A stretch of DNA of 13,409 nt from JAJTHY01 sp964458795 (GTDB lineage: Bacteria > Pseudomonadota > Alphaproteobacteria > Rickettsiales > Midichloriaceae): positions 1 through 13,409 of the forward strand of contig CAYWJW010000043.1 of assembly GCA_964458795.1 (NCBI GenBank), in the 5' to 3' direction. The position numbers and the translations under genes were made by a program. Under the pieces are notes generated by a model. That model saw nothing but the letters and a program-made list of their open reading frames with translations, did no database searches and was not told the DNA's origin. Below, one piece after another: positions 7,478-13,409 of the stretch (its first letter is position 1; each line of letters begins with the position of its first letter).

Positions 7478-8559
7478 TGAAAGAGCGCGAACAAAAAATT
7501 ATGAACTCAAGTTTTCTGGATGAAAATTTACATATTACAAAAGATAAATGTGCTGTCTCATATGTTAAGAAAGCTTATGATTCTTCCTCGGATGATGCAC
7601 ATAGAGCAGGTAATGAGCATGCATTTATAGTCATCCAAAAACCTGGAGTAATATATCGAGCAGATGTTAAGCAACGTGATAACGGTACGGATTTCATTAT
7701 AAGAACTGGACAGAAAGAATTTGTTACTTTCGCAGGATTTAAAAAGGCTAAACATGATATAATATGGGGATCTAACGATAAAACAAATCATCCAAAAGAG
7801 CATTTATATCAATGGACTTGGCTAGTAAGTCGTGCGAAAGCTGAAGAACTAGAAGAGTCTATTAATTTGGAAGCAGGCCCTGAAGAAGAATCAGAGAAAA
7901 CCGCCATTCTTTATTATGAATTTGGAGAGCATAATATACTAAATCCAGGAAATCCTACAAATTTATTGAAGACGATAGCTCAAATTGGAGCTGCTCTCAA
8001 GGGATGGGCTCTCCTTGCAGCTTTTGGTTATAAAGCAGCTACTACGAGCCCTGAAGTTATATTAAGCAGTGGAGGATCAGTAATATGTCATCAATTCCTT
8101 GCTCTATATGCAGCGTTTATTACAGGTGCTCTGGGCAGTACCGTGTCAAGCATGGGTACCAAAGCTGTGACCGACACCCTTTTTCCTACAGATCATCTTC
8201 CGAGGTATCACAATTGCTCCACTTGGGCTTTGGAGAAATTACGTAATTTAGACATTGAAGAAATAAATGAAACCATCACTCCAACACTATTTGTAGGCAT
8301 GACAGATAAAGCATTCCATATGGCAAGTTTGTATGTAGGAGATTCTGAAGAAGCAAAAAAAGCTTTTGAATTCTACAATAGAGTCTGGGTGCGCCCTAAT
8401 CTTCCTATTATAGCTAATTTAGAAGATTGTGCCCAAGATATTATTCATAGTCGAGAAAAAGCTTATATACGTAATGCTCTAATCAATACTGCTGCACATG
8501 TAGGACCACCAATAGCAACTGAAGTTGGCAAAGCAGTCACTGGATGTTTATCTTTATAA
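7477..8559 (+). CDS. Candidate permuted papain-like (LRAT/NlpC-like) cysteine hydrolase with a hydrophobic insert
   Basis: The protein has 360 residues. I do not recognise a named family, but the order of motifs fits a circularly permuted papain-like fold. A histidine lies in a beta-strand context, GNEHAFIVI (His48 at 46-53). A WTWLVSRAKAEELEESI segment (113-129) resembles the W-x-x-S-x-x-x-A-x-x-L pattern found in such proteins, and a tyrosine-rich strand ILYYEF (144-149) follows. The candidate nucleophile motif is YHNCSTWALEKL (Cys247). Between strand and cysteine lie about 90 residues with two hydrophobic segments (about 162-188 and 195-225), which suggests membrane association. Known relatives of this fold act on lipids or peptides, so hydrolase or acyltransferase chemistry is plausible but unproven. 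No signal peptide is visible. It is coupled to the 6845 gene by a one-base overlap. It could instead be a non-catalytic membrane protein. Confidence 0.7.
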   Translation: MKEREQKIMNSSFLDENLHITKDKCAVSYVKKAYDSSSDDAHRAGNEHAFIVIQKPGVIYRADVKQRDNGTDFIIRTGQKEFVTFAGFKKAKHDIIWGSNDKTNHPKEHLYQWTWLVSRAKAEELEESINLEAGPEEESEKTAILYYEFGEHNILNPGNPTNLLKTIAQIGAALKGWALLAAFGYKAATTSPEVILSSGGSVICHQFLALYAAFITGALGSTVSSMGTKAVTDTLFPTDHLPRYHNCSTWALEKLRNLDIEEINETITPTLFVGMTDKAFHMASLYVGDSEEAKKAFEFYNRVWVRPNLPIIANLEDCAQDIIHSREKAYIRNALINTAAHVGPPIATEVGKAVTGCLSL

Positions 8560-8686
8560 ATCAATAATCTATCGCATCTCGCCTTGCGTTTAGATTGTAT
8601 CAAAGAATGCTCCTCTGAATCTCCTTTACCAAGTGATTTTTTAAATATTTGATTATGATTTATGAAAATCAAAAATATTTATCTGA

Positions 8687-8746
8687 GGGACTTCCATTGA
8701 CTACATCCGGTCAACTATACTCATAAATATATGATAAGAGGTATGC
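8687..8746 (+). promoter_or_regulatory. Bipartite conserved element, copy B
   Basis: GGGACTTCCAT (8687-8697), 18 nt, TATACT (8716-8721), then CATAAATAT (8722-8730), ending at GGTATGC (8740-8746). Compared with copy A, 13 of 18 spacer positions match and a 2-nt gap lies downstream. TTGAC (8698-8702 region) and GTCAA inside the spacer can pair, as can TCATA (8721-8725) and TATGA (8730-8734). It lies about 90 nt before dxs and could act as a distal dxs promoter. The rest of the 276-nt gap at 8560-8835 shows nothing else I can name apart from the proximal -10. Confidence 0.6.
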
Positions 8747-8798
8747 TAAAAAACTAAAAGAGACAGCGCATTTGTATGGTGTTTATGGAATTTGGCTC

Positions 8799-8804
8799 TA
8801 TAAT
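8799..8804 (+). promoter_or_regulatory. Proximal -10 element for dxs-cysQ
   Basis: A perfect TATAAT lies 31 nt before the dxs ATG. The best -35-like hexamer, TTGTAT (8772-8777), is 21 nt away, which is too far for a standard promoter. The -10 therefore either works with a poor -35 or depends on an activator. Confidence 0.4.
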
Positions 8805-8835
8805 AGTAATCACTTTATAAAGAATAAAAGATGCT

Positions 8836-10749
8836 ATGAAGGCCAAAAAACAAAATATATCGCTACTTGATCAAATCAATCTGCCAGAAGATCTGAAAGC
8901 TTTTGATATAACTCAACTGCCACAAATTGCCGACGAACTTAGAGAAGAGACTATACGAGCAGTTTCAATAACCGGTGGACACCTAGGAGCAGGGCTCGGA
9001 GTCGTTGAGCTCACTGTAGCATTACACTATGTATTCGACACTCCAAATGACCTAATAGTTTGGGATATTGGTCATCAAGCATATCCACATAAAATTTTAA
9101 CTGGCCGCAAAGATAAGATGCCTACTCTGCGCCAAGGCGGCGGGCTTTCAGGTTTTTTAAAACGCACTGAAAGCAGTTATGATACCTTCGGTGCAGGCCA
9201 TAGTTCAACCTCTATATCTGCTGCACTTGGCATGGCGGTTGCGCGTGATATGTGTGGCGAAGATAAAGCTGTTGTCGCTGTTATTGGTGATGGCTCCTTA
9301 AGCGCTGGCATGGCATATGAAGCAATGAATAATGCCGGGCATTTACGCAGCAAGTTGATAGTTATCTTAAATGATAACGATATGTCCATTGCCCCAAATG
9401 TTGGTGCAATGAATAAGTATTTAAACCGTTTAATGTCCTCTAAGCCATTTTTAAGCTTTAGACAACTAGCAAAACACCTGCTTCATAAAATGCCTGAGCC
9501 CATTGAAACCTTTGCAAAAAAAACTAAGCAATATGCGAAGGATATGGTCTCAGGAGGCAATTTTTTTGAGGAGATAGGCTTTCATTATGTTGGCCCCTTA
9601 GATGGACACGATGTGCAAAGTTTAGTGTTTGTGCTAGAGAATTTGAAAAATGATGCTGGCATTGAAAGTCCTATTCTGATTCATATAAAAACTCAGAAAG
9701 GCAAAGGTTTTAATCCACCATTTAGCTGTCTTGAAAGTTATCATGCAGTTGGTAAGTTTGATCCACTAACTAAAGAACAACAGAAAGGCATTCCTGGAAA
9801 GCCTACTTATACTAAGATTTTTGGTGAAACACTAACCAGAATGGCAACTGTAGACGATAAAATCGTAGCAATCACCGCAGCTATGCCTTCAGGCACTGGG
9901 ATTAATATCTTTGAAAAAACTTTTCCCAAGCGCACTTATGATGTTGGCATTGCTGAACAACATGCTGTAACTTTTGCCGCTGGCCTTGCAACTCAGGGCA
10001 TAAAACCATATGTTGCTATATATTCCACTTTCATGCAACGAGCGTATGATCAGCTTGTTCATGATGTAGCGCTCCAAAGCCTACCGGTTCGTTTCATGAT
10101 GGACCGCGCAGGCCTTGTGGGTGCGGATGGGCCAACTCATGCTGGCACCTTCGATCTTGCCTTCATGATGTGCCTTCCCAATATGGTAATCATGGCTCCA
10201 TCTGATGAAGCAGAATTTGTGCAAATGCTGGCAACCAGCATGCATATTAATGATCGACCATCTGCCATAAGATATCCAAGAGGTGAAGGCGTAGGCGCAC
10301 CAATTCCTATGACTTTAGACCCACTCCCGATTGGCAAAGGTAGGATTGTGCAGGAAGGCAAGGATATCGCAATACTTAATTTAGGTGCACGTATGTATGA
10401 AGTACAAAAGGCATCCTCAATACTCGCAAAAGAAGGCATTACTATAACTGTAGCTGATGCCAGGTTTGCCAAACCGTTAGATACCGAACTTATTAGGAAA
10501 CTAGTAAGCACTCATAAAGCGGTTATTACTATAGAAGAAGGATCGGGAGGCGGATTTGGTAGTTGGGTTGCTAAATTTTTAGAGGACGAAGGTCTTTTAG
10601 ATGATGGAAAACTGAAGTTTAGGAGTATGTGCTTGCCAGATGAATTTCTGGACCATAATACTCCTTACCAAATGTATGAAGAAGCGGGACTTAATAGCAA
10701 TGCCATCCTTGCTAAAATCAGATTATTGCTTGAGAAAAATGAGATTTGA
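8836..10749 (+). CDS. dxs: 1-deoxy-D-xylulose-5-phosphate synthase
   Basis: The enzyme has 637 residues, full length for the family. It condenses pyruvate and glyceraldehyde-3-phosphate with thiamine diphosphate in the first step of the MEP isoprenoid pathway, in the cytoplasm. Visible motifs are GGHLGAGLG (His49), WDIGHQAYPHKILTGR (76-91) and the thiamine diphosphate/magnesium motif GDGSLSAGMAYEAMNNAG (151-168) with LNDNDMSI (178-185). The transketolase-type glutamate is Glu374 in GIAEQHAVTFAAGLA, and DRAGLVGADGPTH (423-435) follows. The ATG at 8836 is preferred because the ATG at 8831 is out of frame and closes at once. No good Shine-Dalgarno sequence is seen. It overlaps cysQ by 11 nt. The product feeds undecaprenyl phosphate and quinone synthesis. 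Confidence 0.97.
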   Translation: MKAKKQNISLLDQINLPEDLKAFDITQLPQIADELREETIRAVSITGGHLGAGLGVVELTVALHYVFDTPNDLIVWDIGHQAYPHKILTGRKDKMPTLRQGGGLSGFLKRTESSYDTFGAGHSSTSISAALGMAVARDMCGEDKAVVAVIGDGSLSAGMAYEAMNNAGHLRSKLIVILNDNDMSIAPNVGAMNKYLNRLMSSKPFLSFRQLAKHLLHKMPEPIETFAKKTKQYAKDMVSGGNFFEEIGFHYVGPLDGHDVQSLVFVLENLKNDAGIESPILIHIKTQKGKGFNPPFSCLESYHAVGKFDPLTKEQQKGIPGKPTYTKIFGETLTRMATVDDKIVAITAAMPSGTGINIFEKTFPKRTYDVGIAEQHAVTFAAGLATQGIKPYVAIYSTFMQRAYDQLVHDVALQSLPVRFMMDRAGLVGADGPTHAGTFDLAFMMCLPNMVIMAPSDEAEFVQMLATSMHINDRPSAIRYPRGEGVGAPIPMTLDPLPIGKGRIVQEGKDIAILNLGARMYEVQKASSILAKEGITITVADARFAKPLDTELIRKLVSTHKAVITIEEGSGGGFGSWVAKFLEDEGLLDDGKLKFRSMCLPDEFLDHNTPYQMYEEAGLNSNAILAKIRLLLEKNEI

Positions 10750-11521
10750 CCCACTAAAAATTACAGAAATAGCCATTGAAGCAGCGGGGCTTGTAATTGA
10801 ACACTACAACTCTAACCTTGTGGGAATAGAACGTAAGTTAGATCATTCGCCAGTGACAATAGCCGACCATGAATCCAGCGCTCTTATTATTGACAGATTA
10901 AATAAGTTGGACACAGCAATCCCTGTGATCTCTGAAGAAAATGATGAGAGTATGAATTTAGACATTATACGTAGTAGCGATATATTCTGGTTAATTGACC
11001 CTATAGATGGCACCTGGTCGTTCATTAAACGCAATGGAGCATTTGTGATTAATATAGCACTAATAGAACAAGGCGTGCCAGTTTTCGGAATAATAAATTC
11101 CCCAATACATGGCACTACCTATTACAATGACGGTGATAGCGTACATAAGCTGAAATCTGGAATTTCAAAACCAATACAACCTAATCGCAATTTTGACAAT
11201 GGCTTGGATTTTCTGGTATCAAATAGCAATCTGAATCAAAGGGCTCAAGACTTTGTTAATCGCTATACTGTCAAAACCCTGACTCCAATACCAAGCGCTT
11301 ATAAGTTCGCGCTAATGGCTGAGGGCAAAGGAGATATCTACCCACGTTTTAAGCCCACATGTATTTGGGATACAGCATCAGGTCATGCGATTCTTAAAGC
11401 TGGTGGTGGAGAAATATATGGACCAGATGTTATACCACTTGCGTATAATAAAGGATTGCTAAATCCGGACTTTGTCGCAGTTACAGATACCTCTATAGAA
11501 GTCGCCAATTTTGAATTATAG
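10739..11521 (+). CDS. cysQ: 3'(2'),5'-bisphosphate nucleotidase, CysQ type
   Basis: The protein has 260 residues from the ATG at 10739. It belongs to the inositol-monophosphatase-like metal-dependent phosphatases, with metal ligands in SEEN (65-68), DPIDGT (87-92) and WDTASGHAIL (210-219). The stretch YKFALMAEGKGDIYPRFKPT (188-207) is characteristic of CysQ rather than SuhB. CysQ removes the 3'-phosphate from pAp, which otherwise inhibits sulfotransfer reactions and RNA degradation. In a reduced genome the likely source of pAp is acyl-carrier-protein loading. A longer in-frame start at 10640 would run 110 nt into dxs and adds residues without family resemblance, so I reject it. The 11-nt overlap with dxs indicates one transcript. 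Confidence 0.9.
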   Translation: MRFDPLKITEIAIEAAGLVIEHYNSNLVGIERKLDHSPVTIADHESSALIIDRLNKLDTAIPVISEENDESMNLDIIRSSDIFWLIDPIDGTWSFIKRNGAFVINIALIEQGVPVFGIINSPIHGTTYYNDGDSVHKLKSGISKPIQPNRNFDNGLDFLVSNSNLNQRAQDFVNRYTVKTLTPIPSAYKFALMAEGKGDIYPRFKPTCIWDTASGHAILKAGGGEIYGPDVIPLAYNKGLLNPDFVAVTDTSIEVANFEL

Positions 11522-11576
11522 CAATTCCAGTAAATAACTGTATACCACTTTAGCTATATCGACTCTCTAGGTGACA

Positions 11577-11604
11577 TTGCTTGGATTTAGTATTAGAGTA
11601 TATC
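11577..11604 (+). promoter_or_regulatory. Possible promoter of the tRNA-Arg gene
   Basis: TTGCTT (11577-11582), a 16-nt spacer and TATATC (11599-11604). Predicted initiation is only about one base before the tRNA, so the leader would be very short. Read-through from cysQ, 90 nt upstream, is the alternative. Confidence 0.35.
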
Positions 11605-11611
11605 CGCAAGT

Positions 11612-11688
11612 GCATTCGTAGCTCAGCTGGATAGAGCGTTGCCCTCCGAAGGCAAAGGTCGTGGGTTCGAATCCCGCCGAATGCACCA
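11612..11688 (+). tRNA. tRNA-Arg, anticodon CCG
   Basis: The cloverleaf is complete. The acceptor stem GCATTCG pairs perfectly with CGAATGC, and a D-arm GCTCAGCTGGATAGAGC follows. The anticodon stem TTGCC/GGCAA encloses loop CTCCGAA, giving anticodon CCG, which reads the rare arginine codon CGG. The T-arm is GTGGG-TTCGAAT-CCCGC. Discriminator A and the terminal CCA are encoded in the DNA (11686-11688). The stop codon of the converging DedA gene begins one base further on. Confidence 0.97.
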
Positions 11689-11689
11689 T

Positions 11690-12304
11690 TTAAGGTTTAG
11701 TATCTGGCTTATTTGCTACACTTTTGCGCCAAATATATAATGCAATAACGCAACTCAGAGAGACAATAAGTATAAAGTTTATCTGCTTAAGATGCTTAGT
11801 TATAAGGCTTTCGTTTTCACCGATCACATAGCCTAACATTATCAAAATAAAGCACCATAGGGCACCTCCTAATGCTGTATATGTACAAAAGATCTTCACA
11901 TTCATTTTCGCAAGCCCAGCTGGGAATGAAATAAAGTGCTTTACTCCAGGCAATAGCCTACCAGTAAACATTGAGATTGAACCATGTTTATGGAAGAAGG
12001 ACTCCATATTAGTTAATTTTTGTTTATCGATAAAAAAGTATTTACCATATTTCAATAAAATACGCCGTCCGATCGATGCAGCGATATAATAGTTAACTAA
12101 TGACCCACCCATTGTTCCAATAACACTAACAAACCAGACTAAATAAAAATTCATCTCACCCTTACTTACTAAATAGCCCGCAGGGATAAGGGTAATTTCA
12201 GCGGGAATAGGTATAAAAGTGCTTTCTATAAAAGTCATTAAAAATATTCCCCAATAGCCAAAACTATTAACAAGTTCCACAACTTTTAAGAATATTTCAT
12301 ACAT
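11690..12304 (-). CDS. DedA-family membrane protein (VTT domain)
   Basis: The protein has 204 residues from the ATG at 12302-12304, which has an AGG about 9 nt upstream. A longer in-frame TTG start at 12338-12340 would add 12 residues and is less likely. Family motifs are visible: FIESTFIPIPAEITLIPAG (early re-entrant segment with the acidic and proline residues), GTMGGSLVNYYIAASIGRR, and the later FTGRLLPGVKHFISFPAGLAKM with its conserved Arg and Pro-Gly. Four or five hydrophobic segments place it in the inner membrane. DedA relatives move undecaprenyl phosphate or phospholipids across the membrane and support envelope integrity. Which substrate applies here cannot be told. It is a single gene converging on the tRNA. 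Confidence 0.9.
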   Translation of the reverse strand: MYEIFLKVVELVNSFGYWGIFLMTFIESTFIPIPAEITLIPAGYLVSKGEMNFYLVWFVSVIGTMGGSLVNYYIAASIGRRILLKYGKYFFIDKQKLTNMESFFHKHGSISMFTGRLLPGVKHFISFPAGLAKMNVKIFCTYTALGGALWCFILIMLGYVIGENESLITKHLKQINFILIVSLSCVIALYIWRKSVANKPDTKP

Positions 12305-12342
12305 CGAGTTAAGCCTGAAAAAGTCTAGTTTTAACCTCAATA

Positions 12343-12400
12343 AGTATAACGTCTTTAATAAATTTTTACCAGTACTAATTAAGCGTGCTAGTTGATTATA
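12343..12400 (-). promoter_or_regulatory. Candidate -10 elements for the DedA gene
   Basis: On the minus strand, TATACT (12343-12348) lies about 40 nt before the ATG and TATAAT (12395-12400) about 90 nt before it. Neither has a convincing -35 hexamer. The 154-bp divergent gap to the beta-barrel gene holds no other clear signal. Confidence 0.3.
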
Positions 12401-12458
12401 TTTTACGGTTGCGCTTGCACTAATTTTCTGTTTAAGCTAAAAACTAAGAATTAACCGC

Positions 12459-13217
12459 ATGTTTGATTTAAAAATTATGAAAAAGTTTTCACGTCTCTTA
12501 TCAATAGCACTAATTATCACTGTATTATCAGTAAGTTTTGCACTTTTTGCAGACTGTGCTTTTGCATTTCCTAGAGAAGGGAAAACCTATTTTAATTTAA
12601 ACCTAGGTTACGGGATAGATAACCCAAAAACAACTTTCACTGGCACTGTTAATACAACCCTAAGGCCAATGGATCGCGGCTACGTGATAGATGGAGGCTT
12701 CGGATACTATGTACTTGATGAACTTAGAATCGCAATTAATCCAGTATATGCAAGGAATCTAACCGGCAAAAAAACTACTGGGGCCGGTACTATGGCCTCA
12801 CCTATCCTTACTGATAAAAACATTATGAATCACTACGCTATATTTGGCGATGTGATCTATGATATTCTAGTTGGAAGAAAAATAAATCCGTTTTTGATGG
12901 TCGGATTTGGCTTCATGCGAACTGAGGTTGAAGATCGAGTAACTTTAACCCCATACCCTGTTATCGGTACAAGCTCTTCCGGCAAAAACAAAGGCTCTAG
13001 AAGTAAGCTAGCTTATCAGATAGGGGGCGGCATTTCCTACCACTTAAGTTCCAGCATAGATGTTGAGTTCGGTTACCGTATCATGAAACACATAGTTAAT
13101 AAGAAGAAGAGCGATTCTACAAGCGTAGGCGATACAATCGCCCCACTCGGTTTGACTATTATATCAAAAGAAGGCATCACTCAACTTGCAACAGTCGGTA
13201 TGCGCTTTACTTTCTGA
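12459..13217 (+). CDS. Outer-membrane beta-barrel protein (opacity/surface-antigen-like)
   Basis: The protein has 252 residues from the ATG at 12459, or 246 from the ATG at 12477, which gives a more typical MKK signal peptide. A weak TAAGAA 8 nt upstream favours the first start. A hydrophobic segment ends at DCAFA followed by FPREGK, a good signal peptidase I site. The mature part alternates polar and hydrophobic residues in about eight strands (for example GYVIDGGFGYYV, HYAIFGDVIYDI, FLMVGFGFM, AYQIGGGISYHL, IDVEFGYRIM). It ends in LATVGMRFTF, a C-terminal phenylalanine signal read by the Bam complex. The size and pattern fit small eight-stranded barrels of the OmpW/opacity type, related in style to Rickettsiales surface proteins. 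The longest loops, near 150-180 and 210-235, are Ser/Lys-rich and would face outside. The exact family is not certain. Confidence 0.85.
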   Translation: MFDLKIMKKFSRLLSIALIITVLSVSFALFADCAFAFPREGKTYFNLNLGYGIDNPKTTFTGTVNTTLRPMDRGYVIDGGFGYYVLDELRIAINPVYARNLTGKKTTGAGTMASPILTDKNIMNHYAIFGDVIYDILVGRKINPFLMVGFGFMRTEVEDRVTLTPYPVIGTSSSGKNKGSRSKLAYQIGGGISYHLSSSIDVEFGYRIMKHIVNKKKSDSTSVGDTIAPLGLTIISKEGITQLATVGMRFTF

Positions 13218-13266
13218 TTACAACCTAGATCTCTTGACCATTATTTTATCAACAAATTTTGCACAC

Positions 13267-13282
13267 CTGGCTAGATAGCCGG
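13267..13282. repeat. Short hairpin downstream of the beta-barrel gene
   Basis: CTGGCT and AGCCGG can pair (one G-T) around a 4-nt loop, 50 nt after the stop. No T-run follows on either side, so it is only a weak terminator candidate. It lies in the 3'-terminal gene-free stretch of the window. Confidence 0.3.
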
Positions 13283-13320
13283 AAATATGCGACCTATAGA
13301 TATATAAATTTTTTAGTACA

Positions 13321-13364
13321 GGGACTTCCATACTCCCATTTGGATGTGATATATTAATAAATAT
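13321..13364 (+). promoter_or_regulatory. Bipartite conserved element, copy C
   Basis: GGGACTTCCAT (13321-13331), exactly 18 nt, TATATT (13350-13355), then AATAAATAT (13356-13364), with an A/T tract at 13306-13315. The spacer is unlike those of copies A and B while the boxes and their distance are kept, which points to functional constraint rather than simple duplication. If it is a promoter, its gene lies beyond the window edge. Confidence 0.55.
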
Positions 13365-13409
13365 CAACTATGTCTTAAGCAAAAAGATGAGATTTTAATC
13401 TAGCATTGG

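Noticed and set aside
6453..8746. CRISPR array or tandem repeat locus
   Set aside because: Repeats here are two palindromic elements and three bipartite elements, spaced by hundreds to thousands of bases. There is no regular short repeat-spacer pattern and no cas gene.
10137..10511. Antisense 124-codon ORF opposite dxs
   Set aside because: The sense frame is unambiguous Dxs; the antisense frame has no features of its own.
10640..10738. Upstream in-frame extension of cysQ
   Set aside because: It lies inside dxs in another frame and the added residues do not resemble the CysQ N-terminus. The ATG at 10739 gives the expected length.
11612..11688. tRNA as an integration site for a genomic island
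   Set aside because: No direct copy of the tRNA 3' end, integrase or island border is visible within the window.
12305..12340. Longer DedA start
   Set aside because: The upstream start would be TTG. The ATG at 12302-12304 has a better-placed AGG and gives a normal DedA N-terminus.

Overview
The window is AT-rich and gene-dense, and most likely comes from an intracellular alphaproteobacterium, probably a member of the Rickettsiales. The case rests on several features together: a sodium-symporter/histidine-kinase fusion, a eukaryote-like leucine-rich-repeat (LRR) protein with a C-terminal membrane hairpin, a comM-dciA pair, a Rickettsiales-style small outer-membrane beta-barrel, weak Shine-Dalgarno sequences at most genes, and low GC. 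The retained dxs gene argues against the genus Rickettsia, which lacks this pathway, and fits other Rickettsiales families. The placement is an inference and no search was run.

Layout. At 3-2690 (+) is the main part of a symporter-sensor kinase whose N-terminus lies outside the window. At 2763-3977 (+) is an LRR protein behind an extended -10 promoter. At 4025-4189 is a 159-bp near-perfect palindrome flanked by TTA, and a second copy lies at 6450-6614 in the same orientation. Between the two copies are a 46-codon ORF (+) and, on the minus strand, comM and dciA sharing an ATGA overlap. At 6845-8559 (+) is an unrecognised two-gene unit. Its genes are joined by a TAATG overlap and have unusually good ribosome binding sites. 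The first encodes a small membrane protein and the second a candidate permuted papain-like cysteine hydrolase with a hydrophobic insert. At 8836-11521 (+) are dxs and cysQ, overlapping by 11 nt. They are followed by tRNA-Arg(CCG), a convergent DedA-family gene, and a divergent outer-membrane beta-barrel gene.

The most unusual non-coding signal is a bipartite element present three times in the same orientation, at about 6670, 8687 and 13321. It consists of GGGACTTCCAT, exactly 18 nt, then TATA(C/T)T(C/A)ATAAATAT, preceded by an A/T tract. Spacing is constant while the spacer diverges in the third copy. This looks like a shared promoter architecture. Two copies bracket the unrecognised two-gene unit, and the second copy lies upstream of dxs.

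Functionally, dxs (isoprenoid precursors), comM/dciA (DNA recombination and helicase loading), cysQ (pAp turnover), the tRNA and DedA (lipid carrier handling) look like core genes. The LRR protein, the 6845-8559 unit and perhaps the beta-barrel look like the host-facing or accessory layer.
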